From Bacteroidota bacterium (GTDB lineage Bacteria > Bacteroidota > Bacteroidia > Bacteroidales > GCA-2748055): a stretch of 13,768 nt of DNA. The stretch is from contig JAAEOI010000128.1 in assembly GCA_024244665.1 (NCBI GenBank), positions 1 through 13,768 on the forward strand, written 5' to 3'. The notes under the pieces are model-generated. The model did no database searches. It was not told the DNA's origin and saw only the letters and a list, made by a program, of their open reading frames with translations. Positions 1 through 8,851 of this stretch are shown piece after piece (the first letter of the stretch is position 1; each line of letters starts with the position of its first letter). The translations under genes were made by a program, and so were the position numbers.

Positions 1-959
1 GTCTCTGTCTGAACTTTCACCACCCGGGTATGTTCACAGCCAGGCAGTGTTCTCAGAAACTTCAGCATCTTGAATAAAGCCTTTCGCCCCTTAATATTGG
101 TCATGGAATGGGTTTCGGAAGTGGTAGAATCCGCTCCGAAAACATGGCCGCTGAAGGTATACCCATTGCTGTTAAGCACTCCCCTGATGCTGCGGAAATC
201 TCTCCTGACCATATCCCCTTTTTTCAACTCTTCACTATAGAGCTGTTCAAGTTGGTCCATGTCCAGTTGAGACTTGTCGTAGCCTTCCAGCTTAAATAAC
301 AGGGTGCCGGGTTGGGTCACAGCCTCCCTTAGCACATCAAATCCGGCCATGGATGTGACCAGTGCATTACCTGTACAATCAATAATCTGATTGCAGGTTA
401 TCTGTGTGTGGGTCCCTTTTCCCACCGTCTCCACAAGCCACTTGTCCTTCTTGAATCTGATTTTATAAGGAGTCTCGTAATACCTCAGTTCCACACCTGC
501 TTCCAGGCATTTGTCTTCGGCCAGAAGGGTGTACAGCGGGCCATTAATCAATACCTGGTGTTTGGGATGACTTCTGCCATGAGGGATTGAATAATTGGGC
601 AATTCATCGTCATTAAGGGCCACACATTCCCGTACCAGCTCCCATCCGATTCCTCCAATGACCTGCTTCCCCCAGGCATGAAAAATCCCTGGAAACGACA
701 CACCCCCTGTGGTGATGGTACCTCCCAGCTGACTTCCAAATTCAAGCAGGACTGTCTTCGCCCCGGCTCTCGCTGCCTGGATGGCGGCCACTGTGCCTGC
801 GGTGCCTCCTCCCACCACCAGGATGTCGGTGCTAATCTGCTTATGTTGGGTCTCATAGGGTTCCACCAATTTTTCTCCCCTGCCTATTGATGGTGCAGAC
901 ACACCCAGAGACAATGCCCCCATGGATTTGAGCATGGTCCTTCTCTCGATCTTTTTCAT
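1..959 (-). CDS. Tat-exported FAD-dependent oxidoreductase, 3' end beyond window
   Basis: Reading from ATG at 959 the frame stays open to base 1, giving 319 complete codons; the C-terminus lies outside the window. The N-terminus has a twin-arginine-type signal (ERRTMLK at residues 5-11, then a short hydrophobic stretch to about residue 23), which fits a protein folded around its cofactor before export. Residues 44-73 form a Rossmann FAD-binding unit: DILVVGGGTAG with the GxGxxG-type glycines, ending in the acidic residue E73. IIDCTGNA at 192-199 matches the second dinucleotide-side motif of the FAD_oxidored (PF12831-like) family. The substrate is not readable from sequence. It follows the GH43-like gene by 40 bases and is probably in the same transcript, with an A-rich leader and no clear Shine-Dalgarno. 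A periplasmic redox step on a sugar or aglycone released by the neighbouring hydrolases is inference. Family is fairly sure, role unknown. Confidence 0.88.
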   Translation of the reverse strand, partial: MKKIERRTMLKSMGALSLGVSAPSIGRGEKLVEPYETQHKQISTDILVVGGGTAGTVAAIQAARAGAKTVLLEFGSQLGGTITTGGVSFPGIFHAWGKQVIGGIGWELVRECVALNDDELPNYSIPHGRSHPKHQVLINGPLYTLLAEDKCLEAGVELRYYETPYKIRFKKDKWLVETVGKGTHTQITCNQIIDCTGNALVTSMAGFDVLREAVTQPGTLLFKLEGYDKSQLDMDQLEQLYSEELKKGDMVRRDFRSIRGVLNSNGYTFSGHVFGADSTTSETHSMTNIKGRKALFKMLKFLRTLPGCEHTRVVKVQTE

Positions 960-999
960 TTCAGTTTTATTTTTGCAGACAGCCTGTTAAAGCCTGTTT

Positions 1000-2082
1000 T
1001 CAATGTGGAACAGAGAGTGGCAGATCCAGCCACGCCAGACCCACATCTCTTTTCATATGGCTTGTGCTGGTTCCACCAGGGGAATCGTAAAACAGAGCCA
1101 GGCGTTGACCTATTTTAACAAGAGACGGCAGCCCGATGCACTTATCTGACCATATACAATTCTGACCATCTAAAACGACAGCTTTATTCTCCGGATCCCA
1201 CTGGTTCAGGTCCTTGCTCCAGTAAACCCAAATGGCATCGGTGTATTCTCCTTCATCGATGCCAATGTGGTTGGTAAACAGGAACCAGGTCGCAATGCTC
1301 TCCTCGTAGTACAAGGTGGAGTTCTCGATCTGCTCTTCGATGGGTACCATGGGTTGCATGTCGGGAACCCAGGGGCCATCCAGGTCCTTTGTCCTCGCAA
1401 TACCCAGGGTGCGCTGAGGGGATGGATTTCCTGGCTTATCAGTGGTAGCACTGAAGAACTGAAGATACTCATCTCCGTTTTTGACGACCATACCCGGACT
1501 GGCGGTGATGGAATAGTAGGTGTTTGGACTGGTTCGGAAAGGGACCACATCCTTTTGTTTGATCCATGGACCTGCCGCACTTTTTCCTTTGGCCTTCATG
1601 GTGAGATAGGGAAAAGAGGGAACCAGATCGGGCGGAGGCGACACATTGGGTGTTCCCAGGTAGAACATGTGCCACTCCTGTCCATCAAAATAGGTAACAC
1701 CGTAGGAGGCAGACTTCGAGTCCTCTTCATCCGGTTCACCGAAATCGAGGATCGGACCTTTTTTTTCCCAGCTCAGAAGATCCTTACTTACGGCCTGAGA
1801 ACAGAGCCATCCATCAGGCCCTGCCGCATCGTAGTGCAGGTAGTAGGTGCCATCGGACTCGAAAACCCACACATCGCGGGCGCCAAGTAGATCGCATTGG
1901 TCCGGACCATCCCCGTACCTGAGTACAATTCCATGGTCCTTTGCATCCATTCTCAATGTGGCCTCCGGTCTTCCGTCGCGATACACACTGCCTTCCTGAG
2001 TCTTATTCTCTCCTGATTGTGCTATAAGTGATGCTGTTACAGCAAACACACTCAGCACTATACTCACTCTTTTAATCCACAT
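1000..2082 (-). CDS. Exported GH43-like five-bladed beta-propeller glycosidase
   Basis: This 360-residue protein has a signal peptide (hydrophobic residues 7-21, likely cleavage near LIA|QS). The body has the style of the GH43/GH32/GH117/GH130 beta-propeller families: GARDVWVFESDGTYYLHYDA at 67-86 carries an Arg-Asp pair (R69-D70) before an aromatic-rich strand, where GH43 enzymes place the general-base Asp. Blade-like repeats follow, such as SKDLLSWEKKGPIL (99-112), KSAAGPWI (167-174), YLQFFSA (206-212) and SKDLNQW (289-295). The length suits a single propeller without an added carbohydrate-binding module. The catalytic acid was not identified with certainty, so exact family and substrate (arabinofuranoside, xyloside, galactoside or other) stay open. 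It lies 26 bases after the GH106 gene and 40 before the oxidoreductase, in an apparent operon. Confidence 0.78.
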   Translation of the reverse strand: MWIKRVSIVLSVFAVTASLIAQSGENKTQEGSVYRDGRPEATLRMDAKDHGIVLRYGDGPDQCDLLGARDVWVFESDGTYYLHYDAAGPDGWLCSQAVSKDLLSWEKKGPILDFGEPDEEDSKSASYGVTYFDGQEWHMFYLGTPNVSPPPDLVPSFPYLTMKAKGKSAAGPWIKQKDVVPFRTSPNTYYSITASPGMVVKNGDEYLQFFSATTDKPGNPSPQRTLGIARTKDLDGPWVPDMQPMVPIEEQIENSTLYYEESIATWFLFTNHIGIDEGEYTDAIWVYWSKDLNQWDPENKAVVLDGQNCIWSDKCIGLPSLVKIGQRLALFYDSPGGTSTSHMKRDVGLAWLDLPLSVPH

Positions 2083-2089
2083 AAATAGG

Positions 2090-2095
2090 TCCTTT
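2090..2095 (-). promoter_or_regulatory. Shine-Dalgarno-like site of the GH43-like gene
   Basis: In the 26-base gap after the GH106 gene the mRNA reads AAAGGA, seven bases before the ATG at 2082. It supports that start and contrasts with the A-rich leaders of most neighbours. Confidence 0.5.
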
Positions 2096-2108
2096 CTTAC
2101 TTATTTTC

Positions 2109-5100
2109 TTACCTAATCACCTCAATGCTCACCGGGCCCATCAGGCCGGATAGGGTAAGTGCTTCTCCCTTCTTCAAATCAGCTACGGTATAGGTGGTGA
2201 AGCGCTCCTTTTCAGGAAGGTCCATATCCCCCACCATGCGGTTCCTCCAGACATTCACCACTTCTACCTCCAGATGGTTCTTTCCGGCTACAGCCAAATC
2301 TTTTGCACTCACGCGATAGGGTGCCATCCAACTTACACCCAGATCGGTTCCATTGAGTTTAACACGGGCCATCACACCCACTTCTCCCAGGTTCAGAAAG
2401 AGGTCCCCTTCCGGAATCTCCTCCAGTGTAAATTCCGTTGTATAAGTGGCTGTTCCGGAATAATACTTCATCCTCCAGTCGGACGACTCACTCCAGCTGG
2501 AGAGGTTTGAAAACTTCACAGGATCAGCTGGACCGAAATCCTTGTTCTCAAACTCCACTACCCATTCGCTATTAATGGAGGCTACAAATTCGGGCTTTGG
2601 TGAGTTTTCTCCATATCCTGCCCCGGTCTTCTCATTGCTACCCGAAGAAAAGACAATAAAGCAACTTTCATGCTTCTGCATTTCTATTGGAATTGTGGTT
2701 CTGGATCCATCATCTGTGTAGTCATTGAGTCTGCGGATCTCTCCGGTGACTGCATCCCACAATTGAGGCTGTTGTCCGGATACCCTGAATGAAGGCTCAA
2801 AACTCAATACATCATCTCCCTGATTGGTCAGGAAGTAGATCTCCATACCCGGCATGGTGCGATGGGTCCATAAAAACGGTGCATCAGCGGGATAGACCAG
2901 GTCACCCGGTATCTGGATATAATCAAGCGCATCCTGAAGACCCATGCCATCCAGCACATAACCCTCTCCTACAGTATTCTCAAGCTTTCCACCTGAATGA
3001 GATTCGCCCCACATGCGGTTGGCAATATCCAGGATATCCTTGTCGCATTGAGGATAGTTTTGAAGGCTTGGCGACTTGAGTACTTTGCCTCCGAGGATTG
3101 TTCCGCCTGCCTGAACCAACTCCTCCATTTTAGCCAGGACATTGGGCCTCATATTTGAATTATCGGGCAGAACAAGAATGGAGTAGGTCAAGCCGTCTGG
3201 CAGAACAAATTTGCCATCTTCAACAGACAGTCTATCGAGGATCACCTCTGCATTGATGTAGTCATAGGAGTATCCCACAGGAAGTTCCGGATCTTTGGTC
3301 CCGGTCATTTTAGGCACATCTTCTCCGATAAAGTAGAGCACATCAGCTGCATATTTTCCCTGCTGTAGCAGGTGCTGACAGCGTCTTGTGTAATCCACCC
3401 AAGACGATCCCTGGTCAAACCAGGTATTCAGACGGTTAAACTCGGTGGAGAACCAGGCATTGATCCCGGGAGCCTCTTCGCGTGGCTGCTGAATATAAAG
3501 GTGATAAACGTAATGGTTAATTCCTTCTGTCCAGCTCCAGTCACCCCGCTTTTTCAACTGGGCCGGATGGCGCTTATAGGATTGCTGTCCCGCAGTAAAA
3601 GCTTCTGCTGAGGTAATGGGCTTACCGTACATGTGTGCCGCAGAGGATCCTGACTTGCACTCTATATCGCCCAGGCTTCCTTCGTTCCAGAACTCGCCGC
3701 CTACCAGGTCACTCTGACCTCCATACATCAGGAATTCACCGGGATATCCCCAGTGCCCGTAAGGCTCCAGCCAGGTCTTAAGTCCATATTCATTGGCCAC
3801 TTCACGCAATCCTCCCACATATTCGTAGGCCACATCATCGGCTACGGAACGACGAAGGTCCCAGAGGAAGCGATCCGACTTCTCCACGCTACCCACCACA
3901 CGGCCAGAAATTACTGGCAGGTATTTAACCGGATCATATCCAAACTTCTTCTGGAACTTTGCAGCATACCCATCGGTCCAGTTCTGTGAACCCATCTCAT
4001 AACTGTCGGCGATCAGGTATTTCAGAGCCGGCCGGCTCTCTTCAGGAATCCTTTTAATGATCTCGGCCATGTATTGTTCGAAGTGGAACCGGGCCAGCTC
4101 AGCACTGGCTTTGTCCAACTCATAACCTTTACCCTGTGGGGCAGCCGGTGAATTTTTTGTCCCTGTAGGTGTCATTCCAATCCGCAATACGGTCCATTCT
4201 CCCTCAGGCGCATCTTCCACGGTCAATAAACCGTTGGCATCCATCCGATCGCTAATGTCATGTACCTCTGAAATTAAGCTGTTCCGATCTGTAATGGCTT
4301 CCTGGGAATCCCACAGGTAGGTATTGAACTCGGGGAAAGGTGTGGGGTGCATTTTTCCCAGTGATTTTTCGATGTAGTTTTCCAGCAACTGTGCTTCGGT
4401 GATCAGTATCTCTGCAAAACCGGCTGCAGGTAAAACACCTTTATCCAGTAAAGCCGGGTCCCCGCTCACACTGCTTGTGTTGTTAATCAGCAGTCTGAAT
4501 TGCTTCGCTTCCGTTTCCGGAATAGAAAGGGATACAGGTCCATGGGTTACCGGTCCCACATTCACTCCCGTGTTGCTTCGGTCAAATACAAATGATTTGA
4601 TGGTTTTATAACTTCCATCCACGCTGGCCTGCAGCTCCACATCACATCTGAATGCATAGCCTGCAGGGCTAAGCAAAATGCTACGTGCAGTCACGGCCTC
4701 AGCGGCTGAGAGATCTATCACATATTCTTTCTCAGTATCCGTAAAAATTGAGTTCCGCTTTACAATATAATTATCTTCGGAAGCAATTTTCTGAAATCCA
4801 AGCACATAGGTATCCTGGAATTCCTCCGCTGGTTTTGGAAGCTTAACAGAAACGGTACCGCCTCCCTGAACGGTTGTTTCGGAGTAAACCAGGTGACGCA
4901 TGGCCTTGTCATGGGTAACCCAGGGACCGCCACTCTGGCTCCATCCGGGACAGTTAAACATACCAATATCTATACCAATTCGATGGCCCTCATTAACAAC
5001 ATGAACCATGGCATCCCACCACTCGTCGCTGAACAGGGGTACAGGACCATCTACTTCATCGGGATTGATGTTCCCAATCAGAACGGCCCCAAGGCCAAAT

Positions 5101-5345
5101 TCCTTCATGGCCTCCAGGTCCTTGGTGATGCCCTCTTTGGAGATATCATCCCCTATCCAGTAATAATAGCACCAGGGTTTATTGGTATCAGCCGGGGTGA
5201 TAAATCCCTCCTGGATATTATCATAAACCTCCTGAGATATCTGTACCGGGCGGGTACAGAATGAAAAGGCCAGGGCTATTGTTAGCAAGATAGAGAGCCT
5301 GAAAATGCTTCCTGTGTAAATTGATTTCCGTTTTATCATCTTCAT
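2109..5345 (-). CDS. GH106 alpha-L-rhamnosidase, exported
   Basis: A 1078-residue protein, the usual size for family GH106, which removes alpha-L-rhamnose from plant or algal glycans. The N-terminal catalytic region shows family hallmarks: the opening PADTNKPWCYYYW (51-63), FNCPGWSQSGGPWV (130-143), LIADSYEMGSQNW (444-456) and ITSAEAFT (577-584). E450 and E581 are the likely catalytic glutamates; their spacing of 131 resembles the pair recalled for the characterised GH106 enzyme BT0986, from memory and not aligned here. A C-terminal beta-sandwich (about 955-1078) has VKLNGTDLGVSWMAPYRV (995-1012), typical of GH2-like accessory domains. Residues 15-29 are hydrophobic and C30 could be lipidated, but the preceding SF makes a poor lipobox, so periplasmic and lipoprotein fates are both open. 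It probably starts its own transcript from the promoter at 5371-5401 and leads the GH43-like and oxidoreductase genes. Confidence 0.93.
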   Translation of the reverse strand: MKMIKRKSIYTGSIFRLSILLTIALAFSFCTRPVQISQEVYDNIQEGFITPADTNKPWCYYYWIGDDISKEGITKDLEAMKEFGLGAVLIGNINPDEVDGPVPLFSDEWWDAMVHVVNEGHRIGIDIGMFNCPGWSQSGGPWVTHDKAMRHLVYSETTVQGGGTVSVKLPKPAEEFQDTYVLGFQKIASEDNYIVKRNSIFTDTEKEYVIDLSAAEAVTARSILLSPAGYAFRCDVELQASVDGSYKTIKSFVFDRSNTGVNVGPVTHGPVSLSIPETEAKQFRLLINNTSSVSGDPALLDKGVLPAAGFAEILITEAQLLENYIEKSLGKMHPTPFPEFNTYLWDSQEAITDRNSLISEVHDISDRMDANGLLTVEDAPEGEWTVLRIGMTPTGTKNSPAAPQGKGYELDKASAELARFHFEQYMAEIIKRIPEESRPALKYLIADSYEMGSQNWTDGYAAKFQKKFGYDPVKYLPVISGRVVGSVEKSDRFLWDLRRSVADDVAYEYVGGLREVANEYGLKTWLEPYGHWGYPGEFLMYGGQSDLVGGEFWNEGSLGDIECKSGSSAAHMYGKPITSAEAFTAGQQSYKRHPAQLKKRGDWSWTEGINHYVYHLYIQQPREEAPGINAWFSTEFNRLNTWFDQGSSWVDYTRRCQHLLQQGKYAADVLYFIGEDVPKMTGTKDPELPVGYSYDYINAEVILDRLSVEDGKFVLPDGLTYSILVLPDNSNMRPNVLAKMEELVQAGGTILGGKVLKSPSLQNYPQCDKDILDIANRMWGESHSGGKLENTVGEGYVLDGMGLQDALDYIQIPGDLVYPADAPFLWTHRTMPGMEIYFLTNQGDDVLSFEPSFRVSGQQPQLWDAVTGEIRRLNDYTDDGSRTTIPIEMQKHESCFIVFSSGSNEKTGAGYGENSPKPEFVASINSEWVVEFENKDFGPADPVKFSNLSSWSESSDWRMKYYSGTATYTTEFTLEEIPEGDLFLNLGEVGVMARVKLNGTDLGVSWMAPYRVSAKDLAVAGKNHLEVEVVNVWRNRMVGDMDLPEKERFTTYTVADLKKGEALTLSGLMGPVSIEVIR

Positions 5346-5370
5346 TTGCTTAAAATTTAGTAATACATGT

Positions 5371-5401
5371 CAAATATAGCCTTCGGACCACACATTTCAA
5401 T
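5371..5401 (-). promoter_or_regulatory. Bacteroidetes-type promoter before GH106
   Basis: On the minus strand, TATATTTG (5371-5378) matches the Bacteroidetes -7 consensus TAnnTTTG exactly. ATTG (5398-5401) lies 19 bases upstream, close to the -33 TTTG. Initiation would fall roughly at 5362-5366, leaving a leader of about 20 bases before the ATG at 5345. It sits in the 114-base GH51-GH106 gap. The promoter is predicted by motif only; the rest of that gap shows no other feature. Confidence 0.62.
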
Positions 5402-5459
5402 TGCCAATATGAGATTTCTTCACTGAATCGAGTTCCAACTATTCCATAAGGTATTTCGC

Positions 5460-7034
5460 TTACCTGATCGGTACTATCCGCATAATGATCAACGAATGAG
5501 GGGGTAGGCGGGTAATTCCTTTTTCAAAGACAATTTCAAGCTCCTGAGGTGAAACCCGTTCAGGATGCTCTATGTCGTTAAAGGAGTCGGGCGAATCGCC
5601 GGTGAGAACCGTAGCAGGAAATTTACCATCAAGCAGCTTATCACCCATAGTAACCCTGCAGCTTACAGGGTCGGAAGGATGCCGGTTTACCAGGGAAATG
5701 GCCCAGGTCTCTCCCCCCTCATCCACGGTAGCCAATGCTTCCACCACTGCCACTGAATCATCCTCATGGATAAGTTTAGCCGAAAGGGTCTCCACTTCTG
5801 CCACCCGGTCCTCAAGCAGGCTGCTATACATGGCCATGGTGTGAAAATGGGTGCGTTTGACAATCCCCTGCGGATGGACATAAAGCGGTCCCCGTGTATT
5901 CACCAGTGGGGCAATGTTTGCCATGGCCACATCGTCTGAGTGTCGAAGGCAAGCATTGAAGAAGGAAGCCGCGAAGAGGGCATCTGCCATGGTGTACTGG
6001 CTGTTAAGGTCGTTCCCTTTGATTCTTCTTTGCACGAGATCGAGTATTTCAGGATCTTCATACTCATCCACGTGATCCCGCGGAAATCCCGGGTGCTGCC
6101 AGGCACGCAGGTTCCATTCGTCAAAGGCAATTTTAAGCTGATCCCTCATGCCGGATTCCTCAAGCGACTCAATCACGAGCTCAATATAAGCCTCCGGATA
6201 TTCCGATTTCAAAATGGCAGTCAGATAGTCATATTCGGGCAGTTCATTGGCCCGGGCCAACCAGTAGTTATGCACTGAGATGTAGTCCAGGTACTGACCA
6301 GCAGTTTCCAGGAGAAAGGGCGATACCTTAAACCCGGTTTTCTTCATCCCTCCCTGTGATCCGGAACAGGTGGTTTGAATACGGGGATCGATCTCCTTCA
6401 TGATCTTTGCCGCTTCACGGACCCGTTGAATATAGGCCGTATCATAACGTTCATTCCCCACACTCCAGAATTTTACATGGAAAGGCTCCGGATGGCCATT
6501 CTCTTTACGCAATTCAGCATATTTCCCTTCGGTGGCATTGCAATACTCCACCCAGGCGGCCATCTCCTTCACATCCGCCAGTCCATTGTGGCAGATATAT
6601 GGTTCTGCGCCAAGGCGGCTGCAAAGCGCTATGAATTCATGGGTTCCAAAAGTGTTGGGCTCAATCACTCCCCAGCGGGGATCGCCATAGCCTTCCCGTT
6701 GGGGGCCCACCCCCTTCTGCCAGTGATAACAGTCCACGAAACATCCTCCGGGCCAGCGAATTACCGGCACCTTAAGCTCCTTTAATGCCTCTATTACATC
6801 CAGTCGGAAACCCTCTTCATCGGCAAGTGGCGACCCGGGCTCAAAAAAGCCACCATAGATTTGCCTTCCGAAATGCTCTATGAAGCCGCCGAAGATCATT
6901 GAATCATAAGGTTTTGCCACCCGATCCATATGGATACTAACCGTCGCCTGCATCTTTTCTTGCTGCTGATCTGCACGGGAGCATCCCGGGGCAAGCAGTA
7001 TAATTGCAAGGGGAAGCAAAGAAATCCTGTTCAT
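5460..7034 (-). CDS. GH51 alpha-L-arabinofuranosidase, lipoprotein
   Basis: This 524-residue protein is a retaining exo-enzyme family that releases alpha-L-arabinofuranose from arabinan, arabinoxylan or arabinogalactan side chains. Family signatures are GGFIEHFGRQIYGG (49-62), VIRWPGGCFVDCYHW (91-105), the acid/base motif FWSVGNE (189-195; E195) and the nucleophile motif IAFDEWN (302-308; E306). A beta-sandwich C-terminal region follows from about residue 400. Residues 5-17 are hydrophobic and end in LAPGC, so C18 is probably lipidated. I prefer the ATG at 7034 over an in-frame TTG three bases upstream (7037), because AAGGAA sits six bases before the ATG and the TTG adds only one residue. The gene lies 153 bases after the short GH5-like gene and 114 before GH106. 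Both catalytic glutamates are present, so it should be active; no endo-type modules are seen. Confidence 0.95.
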   Translation of the reverse strand: MNRISLLPLAIILLAPGCSRADQQQEKMQATVSIHMDRVAKPYDSMIFGGFIEHFGRQIYGGFFEPGSPLADEEGFRLDVIEALKELKVPVIRWPGGCFVDCYHWQKGVGPQREGYGDPRWGVIEPNTFGTHEFIALCSRLGAEPYICHNGLADVKEMAAWVEYCNATEGKYAELRKENGHPEPFHVKFWSVGNERYDTAYIQRVREAAKIMKEIDPRIQTTCSGSQGGMKKTGFKVSPFLLETAGQYLDYISVHNYWLARANELPEYDYLTAILKSEYPEAYIELVIESLEESGMRDQLKIAFDEWNLRAWQHPGFPRDHVDEYEDPEILDLVQRRIKGNDLNSQYTMADALFAASFFNACLRHSDDVAMANIAPLVNTRGPLYVHPQGIVKRTHFHTMAMYSSLLEDRVAEVETLSAKLIHEDDSVAVVEALATVDEGGETWAISLVNRHPSDPVSCRVTMGDKLLDGKFPATVLTGDSPDSFNDIEHPERVSPQELEIVFEKGITRLPPHSLIIMRIVPIR

Positions 7035-7039
7035 CAAAC

Positions 7040-7045
7040 TTCCTT
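7040..7045 (-). promoter_or_regulatory. Shine-Dalgarno-like site deciding the GH51 start
   Basis: AAGGAA in the mRNA ends six bases before the ATG at 7034. That spacing supports the ATG rather than the adjacent upstream TTG as the initiator. Confidence 0.55.
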
Positions 7046-7090
7046 TTACATGAAGAATTAGTCAGCTGAAAGATACCCCGGAATGTTTTG

Positions 7091-7135
7091 AGGATCAATG
7101 CACAGAATGTGCTTCAATTTGCACTTTCTGATCCT
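7091..7135 (-). repeat. Nested inverted repeat in the GH5-GH51 gap
   Basis: A perfect 7-base arm AGGATCA (7091-7097) pairs with TGATCCT (7129-7135). Inside it, GCACA (7100-7104) pairs with TGTGC (7108-7112) around a GAA loop. GTGC (7109-7112) could instead pair with GCAC (7121-7124), so two inner hairpins exclude each other. No T-run follows in the transcribed direction, so it does not look like an intrinsic terminator. It may be an mRNA-processing or stability element, or a protein-binding dyad. No Bacteroidetes -7 motif was found in the rest of the 153-base gap (7038-7190). Confidence 0.5.
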
Positions 7136-7190
7136 TCAATTCATGTAATGTCAACGATCAGCGCTTTGACTGTCCTGTTCTTTGCTGCAA

Positions 7191-8831
7191 TTATTTATTA
7201 CTAAATGCCTTCAACATCTTTCCATTCTCCCACGTGAGGTTCCAGATCCTGGTTTGCACAAAAGTATCCATGGTCCAGTACCCGCTTCCTTTGAATCCAA
7301 AATCGAGAGCAGCTGCTTCCAGCTCTTTTACAAAAACGATGGCCTCATCCATGGTGGCTTCATCCTCTATAAAAGAACCAAACTCCCCCATGAGGATGGG
7401 CTTGCTTTTCATTAACTTCTTTGCTTCAGGTGTGGTTAGCTTCATGTTTTCAGCAAAGTGCATGAATACATCCTTACCCGTACCTTCCGCTCCCCAGCGG
7501 TACACATGAAAATCCAGGAAATCGATGTCCGTGTTCAGCAGCTCCACAGCCGTCATGGGAAAACGCTTGTCCTTATTACCTTCTATGGTTCTGATGCCTT
7601 TGGAATTATCATAGGTTTTACCAACGGCTCCCATGGAAAAAGTCCCCTCACCAACGGGCAGACCAGGAGCATTTGCCTCAACTGCCTCCTTCATCTTTGC
7701 ATAGTAATTCTGGATGGCGGCATTGGCCAGTGCACGGCGCTGCTCATCATCCGCCATATCATAGCTGCTTCCATCCATAAAGGTGTAAGTGCCAGAAAGC
7801 TGGTTAAACGGGGCTTCATAACTGTGAAAGGCAAACTCATTCTGCATGGTCAGGCCAAGCAGGGAATGGATCAGTCCAGGTTCTGTATCCTTGATGTACT
7901 GAAGGAACAATTCCATGTAGTGCTGCTTGGCTTTGATACCGTCTTCCGAGAAAAGGAGGATCTGTTTGGAGGCCCCTTTGGAGAGCTTTTTGAAATAGTC
8001 ATTATCCATCATTTCGTTCTCTGTAAAGCAGGGCATCACATAGATGCCATACTTCCGGGCCCGGGTCAGGAAGTCCAGGAAATTTTCCATATAAGGGACA
8101 GAAAGCCCCTGAGTGTCTGAAGGGCCGGACATGCCCCTGATGTTTGTTATCCCGGATCGCCGTCCGCCCGTTTTCACAAAAACCCGTATCATGTTATATC
8201 CATTGGATTTGAGTATCCGCATCAGGATCTCACTTCGGTGGGGATCGTAGAACTGTATCCGGTCTCCCATATTTACCTTATGCACCTGGGATCTTTGGGG
8301 ATTACTGTTTACATATTCTGACAGTTTCACATGGGTCTGGCTGGCAATAATATCCGGCTCAAAAGTGTCATGATCGGCCAGGCGAATCCCGCAAAAGTTT
8401 ACGCCCTTTGCAATAAATTCCTTTCCGCTTTGGACACCGACAAACTTCGCATTCCCGCCCCTTTGCTTTTCAATGAGGATTCTTTCCGGTGCATCAGCAT
8501 ACAAATGGCTGTAATCTTCATGGAGCACCACCTGTATCGCTTCCGAACTTTCACCTTTTTTGTCCACAGCATATACAGATAAGGTTTTATGCCCCTTAAA
8601 ATGCGTAACATCCAAACTATTAAGAGGGTAACTGAGCTCCGCCACCATGGCTCCCTGTTGATCCCTTATGATGGCCCTGTCATAGGATTCATAATCAGGC
8701 CGCCATTCAAAATGCAGGATATCCCTACCTTCTTCGTTGATCACATCGGCAAAATATACCGGAAACACCTGGGCACTGGTGTAAACATGCATGACAATGC
8801 ATGTCATAAGGATAAGCGTTCTTTTTAACAT
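7191..8831 (-). CDS. Exported GH5-like (clan GH-A) glycoside hydrolase, short paralogue
   Basis: A 546-residue secreted enzyme with a signal peptide (hydrophobic 4-16, likely cleavage YTSA|Q at residue 20). Residues 21-125 form a beta-rich domain I do not recognise (FADVI, HFEWR.DYE.YD.AII). From FIAKGVNFCGIR (139-150) a (beta/alpha)8 catalytic domain runs to the end. QNE at 330-332 is the expected acid/base glutamate (E332) and MGEFG at 481-485 the nucleophile (E483), the NE...GE[FY]G pattern of GH5 and relatives. Also conserved with the upstream paralogue are SNIRGMSGPSDT-like, MPCFTENEMMDN and EGTF.xGAVGKTYDN segments. It has no accessory module or sorting domain, so it is probably periplasmic. 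Subfamily and substrate (mannan, glucan or other) cannot be told. It follows the long paralogue by 20 bases, with an A-rich leader. Confidence 0.85.
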   Translation of the reverse strand: MLKRTLILMTCIVMHVYTSAQVFPVYFADVINEEGRDILHFEWRPDYESYDRAIIRDQQGAMVAELSYPLNSLDVTHFKGHKTLSVYAVDKKGESSEAIQVVLHEDYSHLYADAPERILIEKQRGGNAKFVGVQSGKEFIAKGVNFCGIRLADHDTFEPDIIASQTHVKLSEYVNSNPQRSQVHKVNMGDRIQFYDPHRSEILMRILKSNGYNMIRVFVKTGGRRSGITNIRGMSGPSDTQGLSVPYMENFLDFLTRARKYGIYVMPCFTENEMMDNDYFKKLSKGASKQILLFSEDGIKAKQHYMELFLQYIKDTEPGLIHSLLGLTMQNEFAFHSYEAPFNQLSGTYTFMDGSSYDMADDEQRRALANAAIQNYYAKMKEAVEANAPGLPVGEGTFSMGAVGKTYDNSKGIRTIEGNKDKRFPMTAVELLNTDIDFLDFHVYRWGAEGTGKDVFMHFAENMKLTTPEAKKLMKSKPILMGEFGSFIEDEATMDEAIVFVKELEAAALDFGFKGSGYWTMDTFVQTRIWNLTWENGKMLKAFSNK

Positions 8832-8851
8832 TTTTTTTCAGTATTTAGTCA

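Noticed and set aside
548..856. A 102-codon minus-strand frame
   Set aside because: It is a shifted frame inside the oxidoreductase; the true frame begins with ATG at 959, carries the GxGxxG motif and stays open to the window edge.
981..998. Eight-base direct repeat AGCCTGTT, ten bases apart, in the gap before the oxidoreductase
   Set aside because: It is too short to separate from chance, and no partner site was seen elsewhere in the gap.
1267..1890. A 207-codon open frame on the plus strand opposite the GH43-like gene
   Set aside because: Same reason: it is antisense to a protein with a clear propeller pattern and shows no family motif.
7091..7135. Intrinsic terminator after the short GH5-like gene
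   Set aside because: The stem is present but no T-run follows in the transcribed direction.
7458..8120. A 220-codon open frame on the plus strand opposite the short GH5-like gene
   Set aside because: It mirrors a strongly supported coding region, has no signal peptide or recognisable domain and no leader, and its opposite frame encodes conserved catalytic motifs.
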